The translations under genes were made by a program, and so were the position numbers. Of a stretch of DNA of 64,000 bases, positions 1 to 8,958 are shown piece by piece. This DNA is from Hyphomicrobiaceae bacterium (GTDB lineage: Bacteria; Pseudomonadota; Alphaproteobacteria; Rhizobiales; Hyphomicrobiaceae), in NCBI GenBank assembly GCA_022844275.1, contig JALHMB010000002.1:496001-560000 (forward strand). Direction: 5' to 3'. The notes under the pieces were generated by a model. It made no database searches. It was not told the origin of the DNA and worked only from the letters and a program-made list of their open reading frames with translations. Positions within the stretch are counted from its first letter, which is position 1; each line of letters starts with the position of its first letter.

Positions 1-1
1 C

Positions 2-2245
2 AAAGCCAAGCAGGCGCCCGTAGCTGCGACGCCCGCTCCGGCAGCGCCTGTGCTGCTCGCGGACCCCGCTGATGCAACGCCCAAGCGGCCGGCTAGTCCC
101 TCGAACTCGCTGGATGCGGGCACCGGCATCGGCCGTCTGCCTGGGACGGTCCAGGACCAGCCTCAGACCGTCAGCGTCATCGGGCAGACGCAGATCCGCG
201 AGGAGAATATCACCACCCTTGAGCAGGCCCTGCGCGGCGTGCCCGGTGTGACCGTCGCGATTGGCGAAGGCGGCGGCGGCATGAATGGCGACCAGTTCCG
301 CATTCGCGGCTTCCAGGCCAAGGGCGACATCTACATCGATGGCCTGCGCGACTTCGGCGTCTATGTGCGCGACAGCTTTGCCTACGAGCAGGTGCAAGTC
401 ATCAAGGGGCCGTCCTCTGAAACGTTCGGCATGGGCACCACCGGCGGCGCCATCAACATCCAGCAGAAGACTGCACATCTGGGCGACGAGACTAGTGTTG
501 AGGTCTCCGTCGGTACCGGACCGCTGGTGCGCACGACGATCGACGTCAACAAGCAGATCAACGCGACGACGGCGGCCCGCATCGTCGGCCTGTACCACGA
601 TCAGGATCTAGTGGATCGCGATCACCTCTACTCCGATCGCTCGGGCGTTCTTGCCTCGCTGGCCTTCGGCCTCGGCACGGACGAGAAGCTGACCGTCAAC
701 TACCTGCACCAGTCGGGCAAGCGCAAGCCGGACATGGGCGTGCCGATCTTCGATCCTGATGGCACGGCAGCAGGTTCGCGCCTTGGCAAGCCGGTCACCG
801 AGTTCGGCGTGTCGCGCAAGAATTTCTATGGCAAAGAGACCGACCTCGACGACTCCGACGTCGACATGTTGACGGCGCGTTACACGAAGCGCGTGAATGA
901 GGCACTGACGATCTACAATGACACGCGCCTTGCGATGTACAGCCGGTACTTCGCGCAAACAGTGGTGAGCTGCGCAACAGGCTCGGCGTGCGGTAACAGC
1001 ATTCTGGATGGCACGTTCAACGGCGCCTATGCGTTCGGTGGCCCGGCCGGCTTCGATCAGGAGTCCTGGGGCATCCAGAATGTCACGACGGCACTTGCGA
1101 AGTTTCACACTGGTCAACTACGCCATGAGTTCGTTGCAGGCATTGACGTCTTCTACCAAAATGACCGGCGTACGAATCTCGGCAACTTCAGCACGCTGCA
1201 GCCCGGCGTGACCAATGCGGCGAAGACGCCGGGGACGATTGGGAACCCGCTCTACCAGAATCCGCCTGATTTCTATGTGGCGCACAACCAGCTTGCGCGA
1301 AAGAAAGCGGAAGCCGACAACATCGCCTTCTTCGCGAGCGATCGTGTGTGGCTGACGCCGGAGTTCTCGGTTCTTGGTGGTATCCGCTGGGATAGCTACT
1401 CGGCCACCTACAGGGCCACGAATACGACGACAGGCTCATGGACCGGTGGCACGGCCATCGACACGTCAGCTGACACGGACTTCTGGAGCCCGAAGGCGAG
1501 TGTGATCTGGGAACCGACCAAGCAGCAGACGTATTACGTCTCCTACGCGAAATCGTTCTCGTCGCTCGCCGGACAGTTCATCACGAACGACAATGCGTCC
1601 GTCGGCAATGCAACTCAGGAGCCCGAGGAAAACAAGCTTTGGGAGATCGGTGCAAAGTGGTCGCTCCTGGATGGTCGACTTGGTGCGACGGCGGCACTCT
1701 TCCGTGTCGACAAAACCAACGCGACCGTTGACGACGGAACGGGCTCGCAGGTTCCGACGGGTGAGGAGCAGCGTGTCCAGGGCGTCGAGCTAGGCCTGAC
1801 CGGGCAGCTGACATCCGCTTGGGCCATCCAGGCCGCCTATGCCTACATGGACAGCGAGATCCTCGGCAATGCGGCGACGACCGGAAACAATCCGGTTGCC
1901 AAGGATGCCAACAAGGGCAATCGCGTCTCCTTCGTTCCCGAGCACGCCGTATCGGTATGGTCGACGGTCGAGATTTCGAAGCTCATGCACCTCTGGCCGG
2001 GCAAGACGACGATCGGCGGCGGTGTCCGGTGGACCGACGAGAACTATGCCAACTCGGGTAACACCTCCATCATCCCGGCCAACTTCTCGTTCGATGCGAT
2101 GATCTCCTACGAGAAGGACGGTTGGCGGTTCGCGGCCAACGGCTACAACCTGACGGATGAATTGAACTACGACGCGAGCTTCGGCAACCGCGCTGTCGTC
2201 GCCCCCGGGCGCACGCTGTTGTTCACCGTCGGCAAGAAGTTCTGA
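2..2245 (+). CDS. TonB-dependent siderophore receptor (N-terminus cut by window edge)
   Basis: This is an outer-membrane gated barrel that imports ferric siderophores using TonB energy. The frame is open to the first base, so the true start and signal peptide lie outside the window; the GTG at 50 is probably not the start. The visible product begins with an Ala/Pro-rich linker, followed by a plug domain (DQPQTVSVIG, then FRIRGF, then VQVIKGPSS and GGAINI) and a long beta-barrel. It ends in LLFTVGKKF, the usual terminal aromatic barrel signature. Length and plug motifs resemble Fiu-type catecholate receptors, but the exact ligand cannot be read. It is followed by a hairpin and then by a SEL1/PepSY/DUF2271/DUF4198/ApbE row, a context typical of iron uptake. 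Confidence 0.93.
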   Translation, partial: KAKQAPVAATPAPAAPVLLADPADATPKRPASPSNSLDAGTGIGRLPGTVQDQPQTVSVIGQTQIREENITTLEQALRGVPGVTVAIGEGGGGMNGDQFRIRGFQAKGDIYIDGLRDFGVYVRDSFAYEQVQVIKGPSSETFGMGTTGGAINIQQKTAHLGDETSVEVSVGTGPLVRTTIDVNKQINATTAARIVGLYHDQDLVDRDHLYSDRSGVLASLAFGLGTDEKLTVNYLHQSGKRKPDMGVPIFDPDGTAAGSRLGKPVTEFGVSRKNFYGKETDLDDSDVDMLTARYTKRVNEALTIYNDTRLAMYSRYFAQTVVSCATGSACGNSILDGTFNGAYAFGGPAGFDQESWGIQNVTTALAKFHTGQLRHEFVAGIDVFYQNDRRTNLGNFSTLQPGVTNAAKTPGTIGNPLYQNPPDFYVAHNQLARKKAEADNIAFFASDRVWLTPEFSVLGGIRWDSYSATYRATNTTTGSWTGGTAIDTSADTDFWSPKASVIWEPTKQQTYYVSYAKSFSSLAGQFITNDNASVGNATQEPEENKLWEIGAKWSLLDGRLGATAALFRVDKTNATVDDGTGSQVPTGEEQRVQGVELGLTGQLTSAWAIQAAYAYMDSEILGNAATTGNNPVAKDANKGNRVSFVPEHAVSVWSTVEISKLMHLWPGKTTIGGGVRWTDENYANSGNTSIIPANFSFDAMISYEKDGWRFAANGYNLTDELNYDASFGNRAVVAPGRTLLFTVGKKF

Positions 2246-2267
2246 TTGGCGTCGAGTGCACGGGATC

Positions 2268-2294
2268 GCGGACATGGGCTCTGTCCATGTCCGC
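2268..2294 (+). terminator. Perfect 10-bp hairpin after the receptor gene
   Basis: GCGGACATGG and CCATGTCCGC form a perfect stem around a 7-base loop, 23 bases after the receptor stop. A moderately T-rich stretch (AACTCTATTTA) follows. It may be a terminator or attenuator that lowers expression of the downstream genes relative to the receptor, or an mRNA-stabilising 3' hairpin. Confidence 0.6.
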
Positions 2295-2340
2295 AACTCT
2301 ATTTACTGGGGTCGATCTCAATCCGACCCGAAGGACTGCA

Positions 2341-3225
2341 ATGAACAACAAGGCCATCTTCGTCTGGCAAGGCAAGGTGTCCCGCGAGGCAAGACTTGCC
2401 GAGGATCCCGCATTCGCGGCCGGTGAGGTGTGCAAGGCGGCGATTTCTGGCGATCCCGCAGCGCAGCTTTCCTGGGGCCTGATGCTGCTCGATGGTCATG
2501 GCACGCCGCGCGACCTCGACGCGGCATTCAAGTGGATCCAGCTTTCGGCGCGCGCCGGTGGTCGAGATGCCGCCAACATGCTCGGCCGTTGCCACGAACT
2601 CGGTTGGGGTACGACCGTCAATCTGACGAGTGCGGCACGCTGCTATCGCGCAGCCGCCGAAATGGAGCACGCCTGGGCGCAGTTCAATCTGGCCTGTCTC
2701 ATTCTTCGCGAGGACGGCGTGCCGGGTGAACCGGCGGAGGCGATGGGGATGCTCGTGCGCTCGGCGCATGCGGGCAACGCCAAGGCCATGAACATGCTCG
2801 GCCGCTGCCGCGAAGAGGGCTGGGTCGGCGAGCCCAATCTCGCGTCGGCGCGGCGCTGGTATCTGCGCGCCGCGCGTGGCGGATGTTTCCGTGGCGCCTT
2901 CCACACGGCCCGGCATCTGCTAGCCGCCGGCGATATCGATCGCGCTACCTTCTGGCTGCGCAAGTCCGTGAGCGTTGCTCCTGCGGATTTCTGCGAAGAG
3001 CTCGGTGCGATGTTCGCCAATCACTCCGACGAGCGCCTGTGTGCGATCTCGGCGCTCGCCTTCGAGCAGGCCCCGCGGGCGGCAAAGCAGGCCCCATCCA
3101 ATAGTCAGGTCGATGCGACCGGAGATGCCGCGCCTCGTGCAGCGCGGCCGCGGCATCGCAGAAGGCGCGGTGTGCTTGGAGCAGCGCGTCGCCTCGCGGC
3201 ATCGGCCGGGATTGTCCGGCAATGA
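2341..3225 (+). CDS. SEL1-like tetratricopeptide repeat protein
   Basis: A 294-residue protein of repeated alpha-helical SEL1 units: AAQLSWGLMLLDGHG, AANMLGRCHELGWG, AWAQFNLACLILREDG, AMNMLGRCREEGW. Such proteins act as protein-interaction scaffolds. In many proteobacteria a SEL1 protein sits directly behind a Fiu/PiuA-type receptor, as here, which suggests a role in the same iron-uptake function; the mechanism is unknown. The start ATG at 2341 has a GAAGGA ribosome-binding site just upstream. There is no clear signal peptide. The C-terminal 40 residues are Arg/Ala-rich and probably disordered. It overlaps the next gene by 4 bases (ATGA), so the two are probably translationally coupled. Confidence 0.88.
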   Translation: MNNKAIFVWQGKVSREARLAEDPAFAAGEVCKAAISGDPAAQLSWGLMLLDGHGTPRDLDAAFKWIQLSARAGGRDAANMLGRCHELGWGTTVNLTSAARCYRAAAEMEHAWAQFNLACLILREDGVPGEPAEAMGMLVRSAHAGNAKAMNMLGRCREEGWVGEPNLASARRWYLRAARGGCFRGAFHTARHLLAAGDIDRATFWLRKSVSVAPADFCEELGAMFANHSDERLCAISALAFEQAPRAAKQAPSNSQVDATGDAAPRAARPRHRRRRGVLGAARRLAASAGIVRQ

Positions 3226-3953
3226 CGAGCACACTGTCGGGCAACGCCGACGACAATCGCAAAGCAGATCCAGTCGCGTCTGCGTCTCCTGTCGGAGACA
3301 GGACCAAGCAGCGCGGCCGCCCCGGCCGCCCCCCGAAGAACAAATGGGCGAGCCGCTCTTTTTGGCTGCGCCACATGCAGCAGTGGCATTGGATAAGCGC
3401 CGCGATCTCACTCGTGGGCATGCTTCTGTTCTCCGTGACGGGCATCACGCTCAACCACGCATCACAGATCGACGCGTCGCCGACGACTACCCAGCTCGAA
3501 GCGAAGCTGCCCGCGGGTATGCTGGCGCTCGTCAAGGCTGATCCTTCGGTCGGAAAGGCACCTGTGCCGCAGCCGCTCGCCGACTGGATCAAGGGGCGCA
3601 TCAGCATTGATGTTGGCGGCCGTCCCGCCGAGTGGTCCGCATCGGAAGTGTATGTTGGGCTTGCGCGGCCCGGTGGCGACGCATGGCTCACGATCGATCG
3701 CGCGAGCGGCGACATCTCGTACGAACGAACGGATCGCGGCTGGATCGCCTATCTCAATGATCTCCATAAGGGCCGCAATACCGGGCTCGCGTGGAGCATC
3801 TTCCTCGATATGTTCGCGCTCGCCTGCATCATCTTCTGCGTGACCGGTTTCGTGCTGCTGAAGTTGCACGCTGTCGGGCGCCCTTCGACCTGGCCAATGG
3901 TCGGTCTCGGCGTTGCCGTGCCGATCATCGTGCTCATCATCTTTGTCCACTAG
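3222..3953 (+). CDS. PepSY-domain membrane protein (PepSY_TM / PiuB-like)
   Basis: A 243-residue inner-membrane protein. A basic N-terminal region (RGRPGRPPKNK) precedes a first membrane segment at about residues 55-77. An extracytoplasmic domain of about 100 residues follows, then two more membrane segments at about 185-205 and 220-242. Histidines before the first helix (RHMQQWHW) and in LNDLHKGRN before the second are in positions where PepSY-TM electron-transfer proteins ligate haem. Relatives in iron clusters (PiuB type) are thought to move electrons across the membrane, often for ferric-siderophore reduction. Its placement between the receptor and DUF2271/ApbE fits this. The electron-transfer role is inferred from family and context. 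Confidence 0.85.
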   Translation: MTSTLSGNADDNRKADPVASASPVGDRTKQRGRPGRPPKNKWASRSFWLRHMQQWHWISAAISLVGMLLFSVTGITLNHASQIDASPTTTQLEAKLPAGMLALVKADPSVGKAPVPQPLADWIKGRISIDVGGRPAEWSASEVYVGLARPGGDAWLTIDRASGDISYERTDRGWIAYLNDLHKGRNTGLAWSIFLDMFALACIIFCVTGFVLLKLHAVGRPSTWPMVGLGVAVPIIVLIIFVH

Positions 3954-3965
3954 AACGAGGAACTC

Positions 3966-4478
3966 ATGCGGATTGCGATCACGGTTGGACTGTCGGGCGC
4001 CATGGCGGCGCCGACGCTCGCGGCCGACATCAATCTCAATGTCGAGATCCCGCGCCTGAGCGTGGCCGAGTACCATCGCCCCTATGTCGCCATCTGGCTC
4101 GAGCGCGCGGACAACAGCGTCGCTGCAAATCTCGCCGTCTGGTACGACGTCAATCTGCGCAACAACGAGGGTACCAAGTGGCTCAAGGACCTGCGCCAGT
4201 GGTGGCGTCGTACGGGTCGCGAGCTGACCATGCCCGCTGACGGACTGACCAGCCCCACGCGTGCGCCCGGCAAGCACGATGTGCCCTTCGCAGGCGCCAG
4301 CAAACCGCTCGCCGACTTGGCGCCGGGCCAATACCAGCTCGTCATCGAAGCCGCGCGTGAGGTCGGTGGGCGCGAGCTGCTGCGCATTCCCATGCAATGG
4401 CCTCCCAAGGAGCCAATCAACCTCACGGCGAAGGGCGAGCACGAACTCGGCGCCATCTCCGTGACTCTCAAGCCATGA
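3966..4478 (+). CDS. DUF2271 secreted protein, possible flavinylation target
   Basis: A 170-residue exported protein with a short signal peptide ending near AAPTLAA and a DUF2271 domain (PYVAIWLERADN, then WYDVNL). Start ATG at 3966 follows a GAGGAA ribosome-binding site. At residues 92-99 the sequence DGLTSPTR is followed by APGKH. This sits where DUF2271 proteins carry a [S/T]-x-x-[S/T] motif that resembles sites modified by ApbE, so Thr98 is a candidate FMN acceptor. An apbE gene lies three genes downstream, and PepSY and DUF4198 genes flank this one. A periplasmic flavin or iron redox role is inferred; none is shown directly. Confidence 0.85.
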   Translation: MRIAITVGLSGAMAAPTLAADINLNVEIPRLSVAEYHRPYVAIWLERADNSVAANLAVWYDVNLRNNEGTKWLKDLRQWWRRTGRELTMPADGLTSPTRAPGKHDVPFAGASKPLADLAPGQYQLVIEAAREVGGRELLRIPMQWPPKEPINLTAKGEHELGAISVTLKP

Positions 4479-4524
4479 CTCTGAACCCAAGACACTGGCC
4501 ATGACACCAGCGAGAGGGATGAAC

Positions 4525-5427
4525 ATGAAGACAACTGCCAAGCTTGCCGTCGTCGCGCTCCTCGCGTGCCTGCCTGTCGCTGCCGAGGCACATCGGGCGT
4601 GGATGCTGCCATCGGCGACCGTGCTCTCGGGGGACGACCCCTGGGTGACGGTCGACGCGGCCATCTCCAACGATCTCTTCTACTTCGAGCACTTTCCCAT
4701 GCGGCTCGCCAACATCGGTGCCGATGAGGACGGCGGTCCGGCTGCAGGTGCAAAGGGTCCCAAAGGCAAAGGTGGCCCGCCAGGACGCCGCGGCGGCCGG
4801 CCGGCCGATCTCGTCGTCACGGCGCCGGATGGCTCGGCCGTCGAAGCGCAGAACGGCAGCATGGGCCGCTATCGCGCCACGTTCGATGTCCATCTGAAGC
4901 AGAAGGGGACCTATCGCATTGCGGCCATCAACGAGATGCTGACGGCGTCCTACAAGGCAGGCGGCGAGACGAAGCGCTGGCGCGGTACGGCCGAGGCCCT
5001 GGCGAAGGACATCCCCGCCGGTGCAGAGGACCTCAGGGTGACCGAAGGCCACAATCGCATCGAGGTTTTTGTCACCTCGGGCAAGCCGACGGATACGGCG
5101 CTCAAGCCTACGGGAAAGGGCCTCGAGCTTCTGCCGATGACGCATCCCAATGATCTCATGGTGGGTGAGACGGTGAAGTTCCGCTTTGTTGCTGATGGCA
5201 AACCGGCACCCGACATGGTGGTCAAGGTAATCCCGGGCGGCATTCGCTATCGCGACAAGCTCGGCGAGATGGACTTCAAGACGGATGCAGAAGGTGTCCT
5301 GAGCTTCAAGGTCGAGGCACCCGGTATGTACTGGCTGAACGCTTCGCTGGGCGATCTGCCGAGCACGGTCGACAAGGCAAAGCGCCGGGTTGGTTACGTC
5401 GCCACGCTCGAGTTTCTGCCGCAGTGA
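4525..5427 (+). CDS. DUF4198 periplasmic protein (GH25/NikK-like)
   Basis: A 300-residue secreted protein. Start at the ATG at 4525 is favoured because AGAGGG lies 6-7 bases upstream; ATGs at 4519 and 4501 are alternatives. The signal peptide (KLAVVALLACLPVAAEA) is followed at once by HRAWMLPS, the AH-x-x-W start typical of DUF4198, where the mature N-terminal His may bind metal. Around residues 70-92 is an unusual Gly/Pro/Lys/Arg-rich insert (GPKGKGGPPGRRGGR). The C-terminal half has the Ig-like pattern GETVKFRFVADGKP...VKVIPGG...GMYWLNAS. DUF4198 proteins in TonB-receptor clusters are thought to bind metals. It sits between DUF2271 and ApbE. Confidence 0.87.
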   Translation: MKTTAKLAVVALLACLPVAAEAHRAWMLPSATVLSGDDPWVTVDAAISNDLFYFEHFPMRLANIGADEDGGPAAGAKGPKGKGGPPGRRGGRPADLVVTAPDGSAVEAQNGSMGRYRATFDVHLKQKGTYRIAAINEMLTASYKAGGETKRWRGTAEALAKDIPAGAEDLRVTEGHNRIEVFVTSGKPTDTALKPTGKGLELLPMTHPNDLMVGETVKFRFVADGKPAPDMVVKVIPGGIRYRDKLGEMDFKTDAEGVLSFKVEAPGMYWLNASLGDLPSTVDKAKRRVGYVATLEFLPQ

Positions 5428-5443
5428 CGGCTGGGCCTGCGAC

Positions 5444-6502
5444 ATGAGCGGCGTCGATCCGATGCTGTCGACGCCCGCTCTGCCGCGACGCGTGGTCGTG
5501 CCGGAGATCGCGACTGCTCATGCCCTCTGGCCAATGCCCGGTCGCGACACGCTCGTGGAGATGAGCGGCGAGTCTATGGGGACCACATGGTCCGCGAAGC
5601 TCTGCGCGACCTCCAACTCGTGTGCGCCGCAGGTCTGGCGGACGATCCAGGATACGCTCGATCACGTCGTCGATGAAATGAGCCCTTGGATGGAGGCATC
5701 GGCCCTCTCGAAATTCAATTCGGCGCCAGCAGGCAGTTGGCACACGTTGCCCGTGAACTTCTTCGCTGTGCTCAAGGCGGCGTTGACCGTCTCGCGGGAC
5801 AGCAATGGCGCCTTCGATCCGACGCTCGGGGCCTTGGCCGATGCTTGGGGCTTCGGCCCGTCAACTACGCCATGCTCGCCGCCCGGGGCCCAAGATACGG
5901 AACGCATGCTCGCAAGTGCGGGCTGGCGGCGTCTCGAGATCGACCACGCCCAGCGTCGCGTGCGCCAGCCCGGCGGCCTCCACATCGATCTCTGCGGGAT
6001 CGCGAAGGGTTTCGGCGTCGATCAGGTTGCGCGTGCGCTCAGGCGGCTCGGCATTCGCGATTTCCTGGTCGAGGTCGGCGGCGAGCTACGCGGCGAAGGT
6101 GTCAAGCCAGATGGTACGCCGTGGTGGGTGGCGCTCGAAGACCCTCCAGCCGGGAACAGCACGCAAGCGACCGCGTCGAATATTGTCATCGCCCTGCACG
6201 GCCTCTCGGTTGCGACGTCAGGCGACTATCGGCGCTTCGTGGAGCACGGTGAACGCCGCTACGCGCACACGATCGATCCCGAGAGCGGCCGACCGCTCGC
6301 GAATGGCACCGTCACCGTCACCGTCCTGCACAAAAGCTGCATGTGGGCCGATGCACTGGCGACGGCCATGATGGTGATGGGATCGGACGCTGCCGTGGGC
6401 TTTGCCAGATCGCACGGGATTGCAGCGCGTATCGTGCAACGAACGCCTCACGGATTCTCGGAGATACTCACACCGGCCTTCGACGCGCTCATCGAGGCGT
6501 AA
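5444..6502 (+). CDS. apbE: FAD:protein FMN transferase (ApbE)
   Basis: ApbE enzymes move FMN from FAD onto Ser/Thr of extracytoplasmic redox proteins, using Mg2+. The family landmarks are present: MGTTWSAKL near the start, the DEMSPW / LSKFN region, GAFDPTLGALADAWGFG, HIDLCGIAKGFGVDQVA, FLVEVGGELRG, VATSGDYRRF, and YAHTIDPESGRPL. Length from the ATG at 5444 is 352 residues, normal for the family. There is no obvious signal peptide or lipobox, whereas many ApbE proteins are lipoproteins, so the cellular location is uncertain. It is the last gene of the iron/redox row, with a convergent methyltransferase gene downstream. Likely substrates are the neighbouring DUF2271 or PepSY proteins. Confidence 0.92.
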   Translation: MSGVDPMLSTPALPRRVVVPEIATAHALWPMPGRDTLVEMSGESMGTTWSAKLCATSNSCAPQVWRTIQDTLDHVVDEMSPWMEASALSKFNSAPAGSWHTLPVNFFAVLKAALTVSRDSNGAFDPTLGALADAWGFGPSTTPCSPPGAQDTERMLASAGWRRLEIDHAQRRVRQPGGLHIDLCGIAKGFGVDQVARALRRLGIRDFLVEVGGELRGEGVKPDGTPWWVALEDPPAGNSTQATASNIVIALHGLSVATSGDYRRFVEHGERRYAHTIDPESGRPLANGTVTVTVLHKSCMWADALATAMMVMGSDAAVGFARSHGIAARIVQRTPHGFSEILTPAFDALIEA

Positions 6503-6509
6503 GCGCGAG

Positions 6510-7283
6510 CTACGCTGCCTTGCTGGTCGGCACCGCGCTGGCCGATCGCACGTCATCATGTGATGGTCTTTCAGCGGCGGCCGTTGTTGCTGCGTAGATC
6601 ACATACTGACTCCAGGGCTGCCATTTGGGTCCGCCTTCCGCTATTTTCCGTAGGACGGATGAACTCTCCAGCACATCGTCGTATTGCGGATAAACGTAGA
6701 CAACATAAGCTTCGCGGGGCCTTGCCTTCAGCGATTTCTCCAGGTTGGCAACGACCTCCTGAAGGATCTCGCGCCCAAAGGGATCGAAGAGATACAGCAC
6801 GACGGGCTCGTCACCGTATGCGTACTGGAGAGCATCCATGCACTTGAGATCGAAGCTCGCGCACTGCTGAGATTCTGGCTTGTAGAGCTTGACGTTGTCT
6901 TCGGCGATCCGGTGCAGGTTCTCCGAGAGCTCTACGCCGACTATTTTCTGGAAGGGAAATTCCGAGGCCACGAGCAGAGCGCGGCCTTTACCCGATCCCA
7001 TGTCGACGAACGTGAACTTTTCCGACTTCAGCGGAAGGATGCTGAGGATGCTGTAGATGATCGAAGCGGTCGTCGGCACGTAGAAGTGAACGTCTGTCTG
7101 CTGGTTCCGCTCGAACGTAGGTGCCGACGTATCCGTGCCGAAACGCGCATCGAAGGCCTCTAGCCGCTCCTCGACATATGATCTCACGTACTCGAACACA
7201 TAGAAGATGCGCCCGATAATCGGCCCGTTGAGATCGAGCGGGCCGCGGAATACCTTGGTCAGTAGAGGGTTCAGTGCAGCCAC
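6510..7283 (-). CDS. Class I SAM-dependent methyltransferase, substrate unknown
   Basis: A 257-residue protein with a Rossmann methyltransferase core. The SAM-binding motif I is FVDMGSGKGRALLVAS (about residues 90-105), followed by the acidic strand IVGVELSENLH. LYLFDPFG matches motif IV. The N-terminal 70 residues lack close landmarks I recognise. It is convergent with apbE (8 bases apart) and has a 426-base intergenic region behind it, so it is probably a stand-alone gene. Substrate and pathway cannot be read from the sequence. Confidence 0.75.
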   Translation of the reverse strand: MAALNPLLTKVFRGPLDLNGPIIGRIFYVFEYVRSYVEERLEAFDARFGTDTSAPTFERNQQTDVHFYVPTTASIIYSILSILPLKSEKFTFVDMGSGKGRALLVASEFPFQKIVGVELSENLHRIAEDNVKLYKPESQQCASFDLKCMDALQYAYGDEPVVLYLFDPFGREILQEVVANLEKSLKARPREAYVVYVYPQYDDVLESSSVLRKIAEGGPKWQPWSQYVIYAATTAAAERPSHDDVRSASAVPTSKAA

Positions 7284-7709
7284 AAGCGCCTCCTGAAGTA
7301 CGCGCGCAAAATTGCTCCAGCTCAGCGGCAGGCGTCGTGAACGGAGGGCGGCGCTAGTTGATCAGCGTCGAGGCATTGCCGCTGTGGCCCGAGAGGGCGC
7401 ACGATGGTGTCCGCGACTTCTGCCGGTCGCGCTCGGAGACACTGCACTTGCGGGATTGCCTTGGTTCCGTAGTTCTCGAGGCTCGTCGTTGACATCGACA
7501 TTTTGGCGGGCGGGAGCGCCCGCTTGCCGAATGGACGCAGTCAACCTCGTTGATATGGCAACTTGAGGAAATGCGACATTCGATCCCGGTGGCCGCTGAC
7601 AGGCTGCCATATCACGGCATAACAAGTAGAGCGCGTACTGTAGAATATGCATAAATGACAGCATTTCCGGCCGTCGCCGCACGTTTTGCGCTCACGAGGA
7701 TGGATCGAC
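7284..7709. other. Intergenic region with a GC hairpin
   Basis: This stretch separates two divergent genes and probably holds both promoters. The only structure noted is an inverted repeat near 7505-7526 (GGCGGGCG and CGCCCGCT). No open frame here looks like a gene, and no tRNA or riboswitch was recognised. Confidence 0.5.
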
Positions 7710-8861
7710 ATGCGCACCGATGATCTCGAAGACGTGATCGCCTGGCGGCATCAGTTGCACAGCAAGCCCGAGCTAGCCTTCGAGGAACGTGAGACGGCGG
7801 CGTTCATTGCCCGCCAGCTCAGTGCATGGGGCTTGAGCGTCAAGACGGGCATCGCTGGTACGGGCGTCGTCGGTACGCTCTCGCGTGGCTCGTCAGGGCG
7901 CACGATCGGGATTCGCGCGGATATGGATGCGCTCCCGATCGAGGAAGCGAGCGACATCCCGCATAAGTCGATGCGCCCCGGCAAGATGCACGCCTGCGGC
8001 CACGATGGCCACGTATCTGTGCTGCTTGCGGCGGCGCGCCGCTGCGCCCAGAACGTCGATTTCGACGGCACGGTGCATTTCGTCTTCCAGCCCGCCGAGG
8101 AAAGCGAGGGCGGCGGACGCGAGATGGTCAAAGCCGGCCTGTTCCGCGATTTCCCCATGAGCCGGATCTATGGTCTTCACAACTGGCCGGCGCTTCCCGT
8201 CGGTGAGGTCGTCGCGCGCGACGATGCCATGATGGCCGCTTTCGGAACCTTCGAGATCGAAGTGTGCGGGCGCGGTTCGCATGGCGCTATGCCGCACGAA
8301 GGCGCCGATCCGGTCGTTGCGGCAAGCAACATCGTCGGCGCCCTACAGACGATTGCGAGCCGGAATGTTTCGCCGGTCGAAGCGTCGGTGGTTTCGGTGA
8401 CGCAGATCCACACGGGCGATGTCTGGAATGTCATTCCCGAGGTCGCCATCATCCGAGGCACTACCCGTTGGTTCGACGCCGCAATAGGCGACCTCATCGA
8501 GAGGCGCATGGTACATGTCGCTTCGAGTGTTGCCGCCGCCTACGAGTGTACGGCGACGACGCGTTACGAGCGCCGCTACCCCGCGACCATCAACGACCGC
8601 AATGCCGCGGAGATCGTGCGCGCGACGGTTGCTGCATCCACGCCATCCCTCACGGTCAGCGATGCCCAGCCGAGCATGGCCGCCGAGGACTTCGCCTTCA
8701 TGCTCCAGGAGGTGCCCGGAGCCTATATCTGGCTCGGGGCGCAGAAGGTCGGCGCAAATCCCGGCCTCCATTCGCCTCACTTCGATTTCAACGATGCGGT
8801 GATCCCGTATGGGGTCGAGCTGTGGTCTGCGCTGGTGGCGAGGGAGTTGCGCCCCGCTTGA
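7710..8861 (+). CDS. M20 family amidohydrolase (hippurate hydrolase / HipO-like)
   Basis: A 383-residue metal-dependent amidohydrolase of the M20D group, which cleaves N-acyl amino acids or similar amides. The dinuclear metal motifs are clear: ADMDALPI, MHACGHDGH, QPAEESEGGG, GLHNWP, and HSPHFDFND near the C-terminus. The N-terminal WRHQLHSKPELAFEE is typical of the family. The ATG at 7710 is preferred over an upstream TTG at 7686; GAGG lies about 10 bases before it. It is monocistronic as far as can be seen. Substrate is unknown; hippurate, N-acetyl amino acids and aminobenzoyl-type amides are all possible. Confidence 0.9.
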   Translation: MRTDDLEDVIAWRHQLHSKPELAFEERETAAFIARQLSAWGLSVKTGIAGTGVVGTLSRGSSGRTIGIRADMDALPIEEASDIPHKSMRPGKMHACGHDGHVSVLLAAARRCAQNVDFDGTVHFVFQPAEESEGGGREMVKAGLFRDFPMSRIYGLHNWPALPVGEVVARDDAMMAAFGTFEIEVCGRGSHGAMPHEGADPVVAASNIVGALQTIASRNVSPVEASVVSVTQIHTGDVWNVIPEVAIIRGTTRWFDAAIGDLIERRMVHVASSVAAAYECTATTRYERRYPATINDRNAAEIVRATVAASTPSLTVSDAQPSMAAEDFAFMLQEVPGAYIWLGAQKVGANPGLHSPHFDFNDAVIPYGVELWSALVARELRPA

Positions 8862-8958
8862 GATCCAGCGGCATATTTTCAGAACGATTAAAGAGTGCTA
8901 ACGGTCGTGCGCCTGTTCAGTCGATCGCCGTTCAGCTCCTTTCCGGATCCGCTTGCCC

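Noticed and set aside
6560-6847. 95-residue open frame opposite the methyltransferase
   Set aside because: It is an antisense frame within a clear SAM methyltransferase gene.
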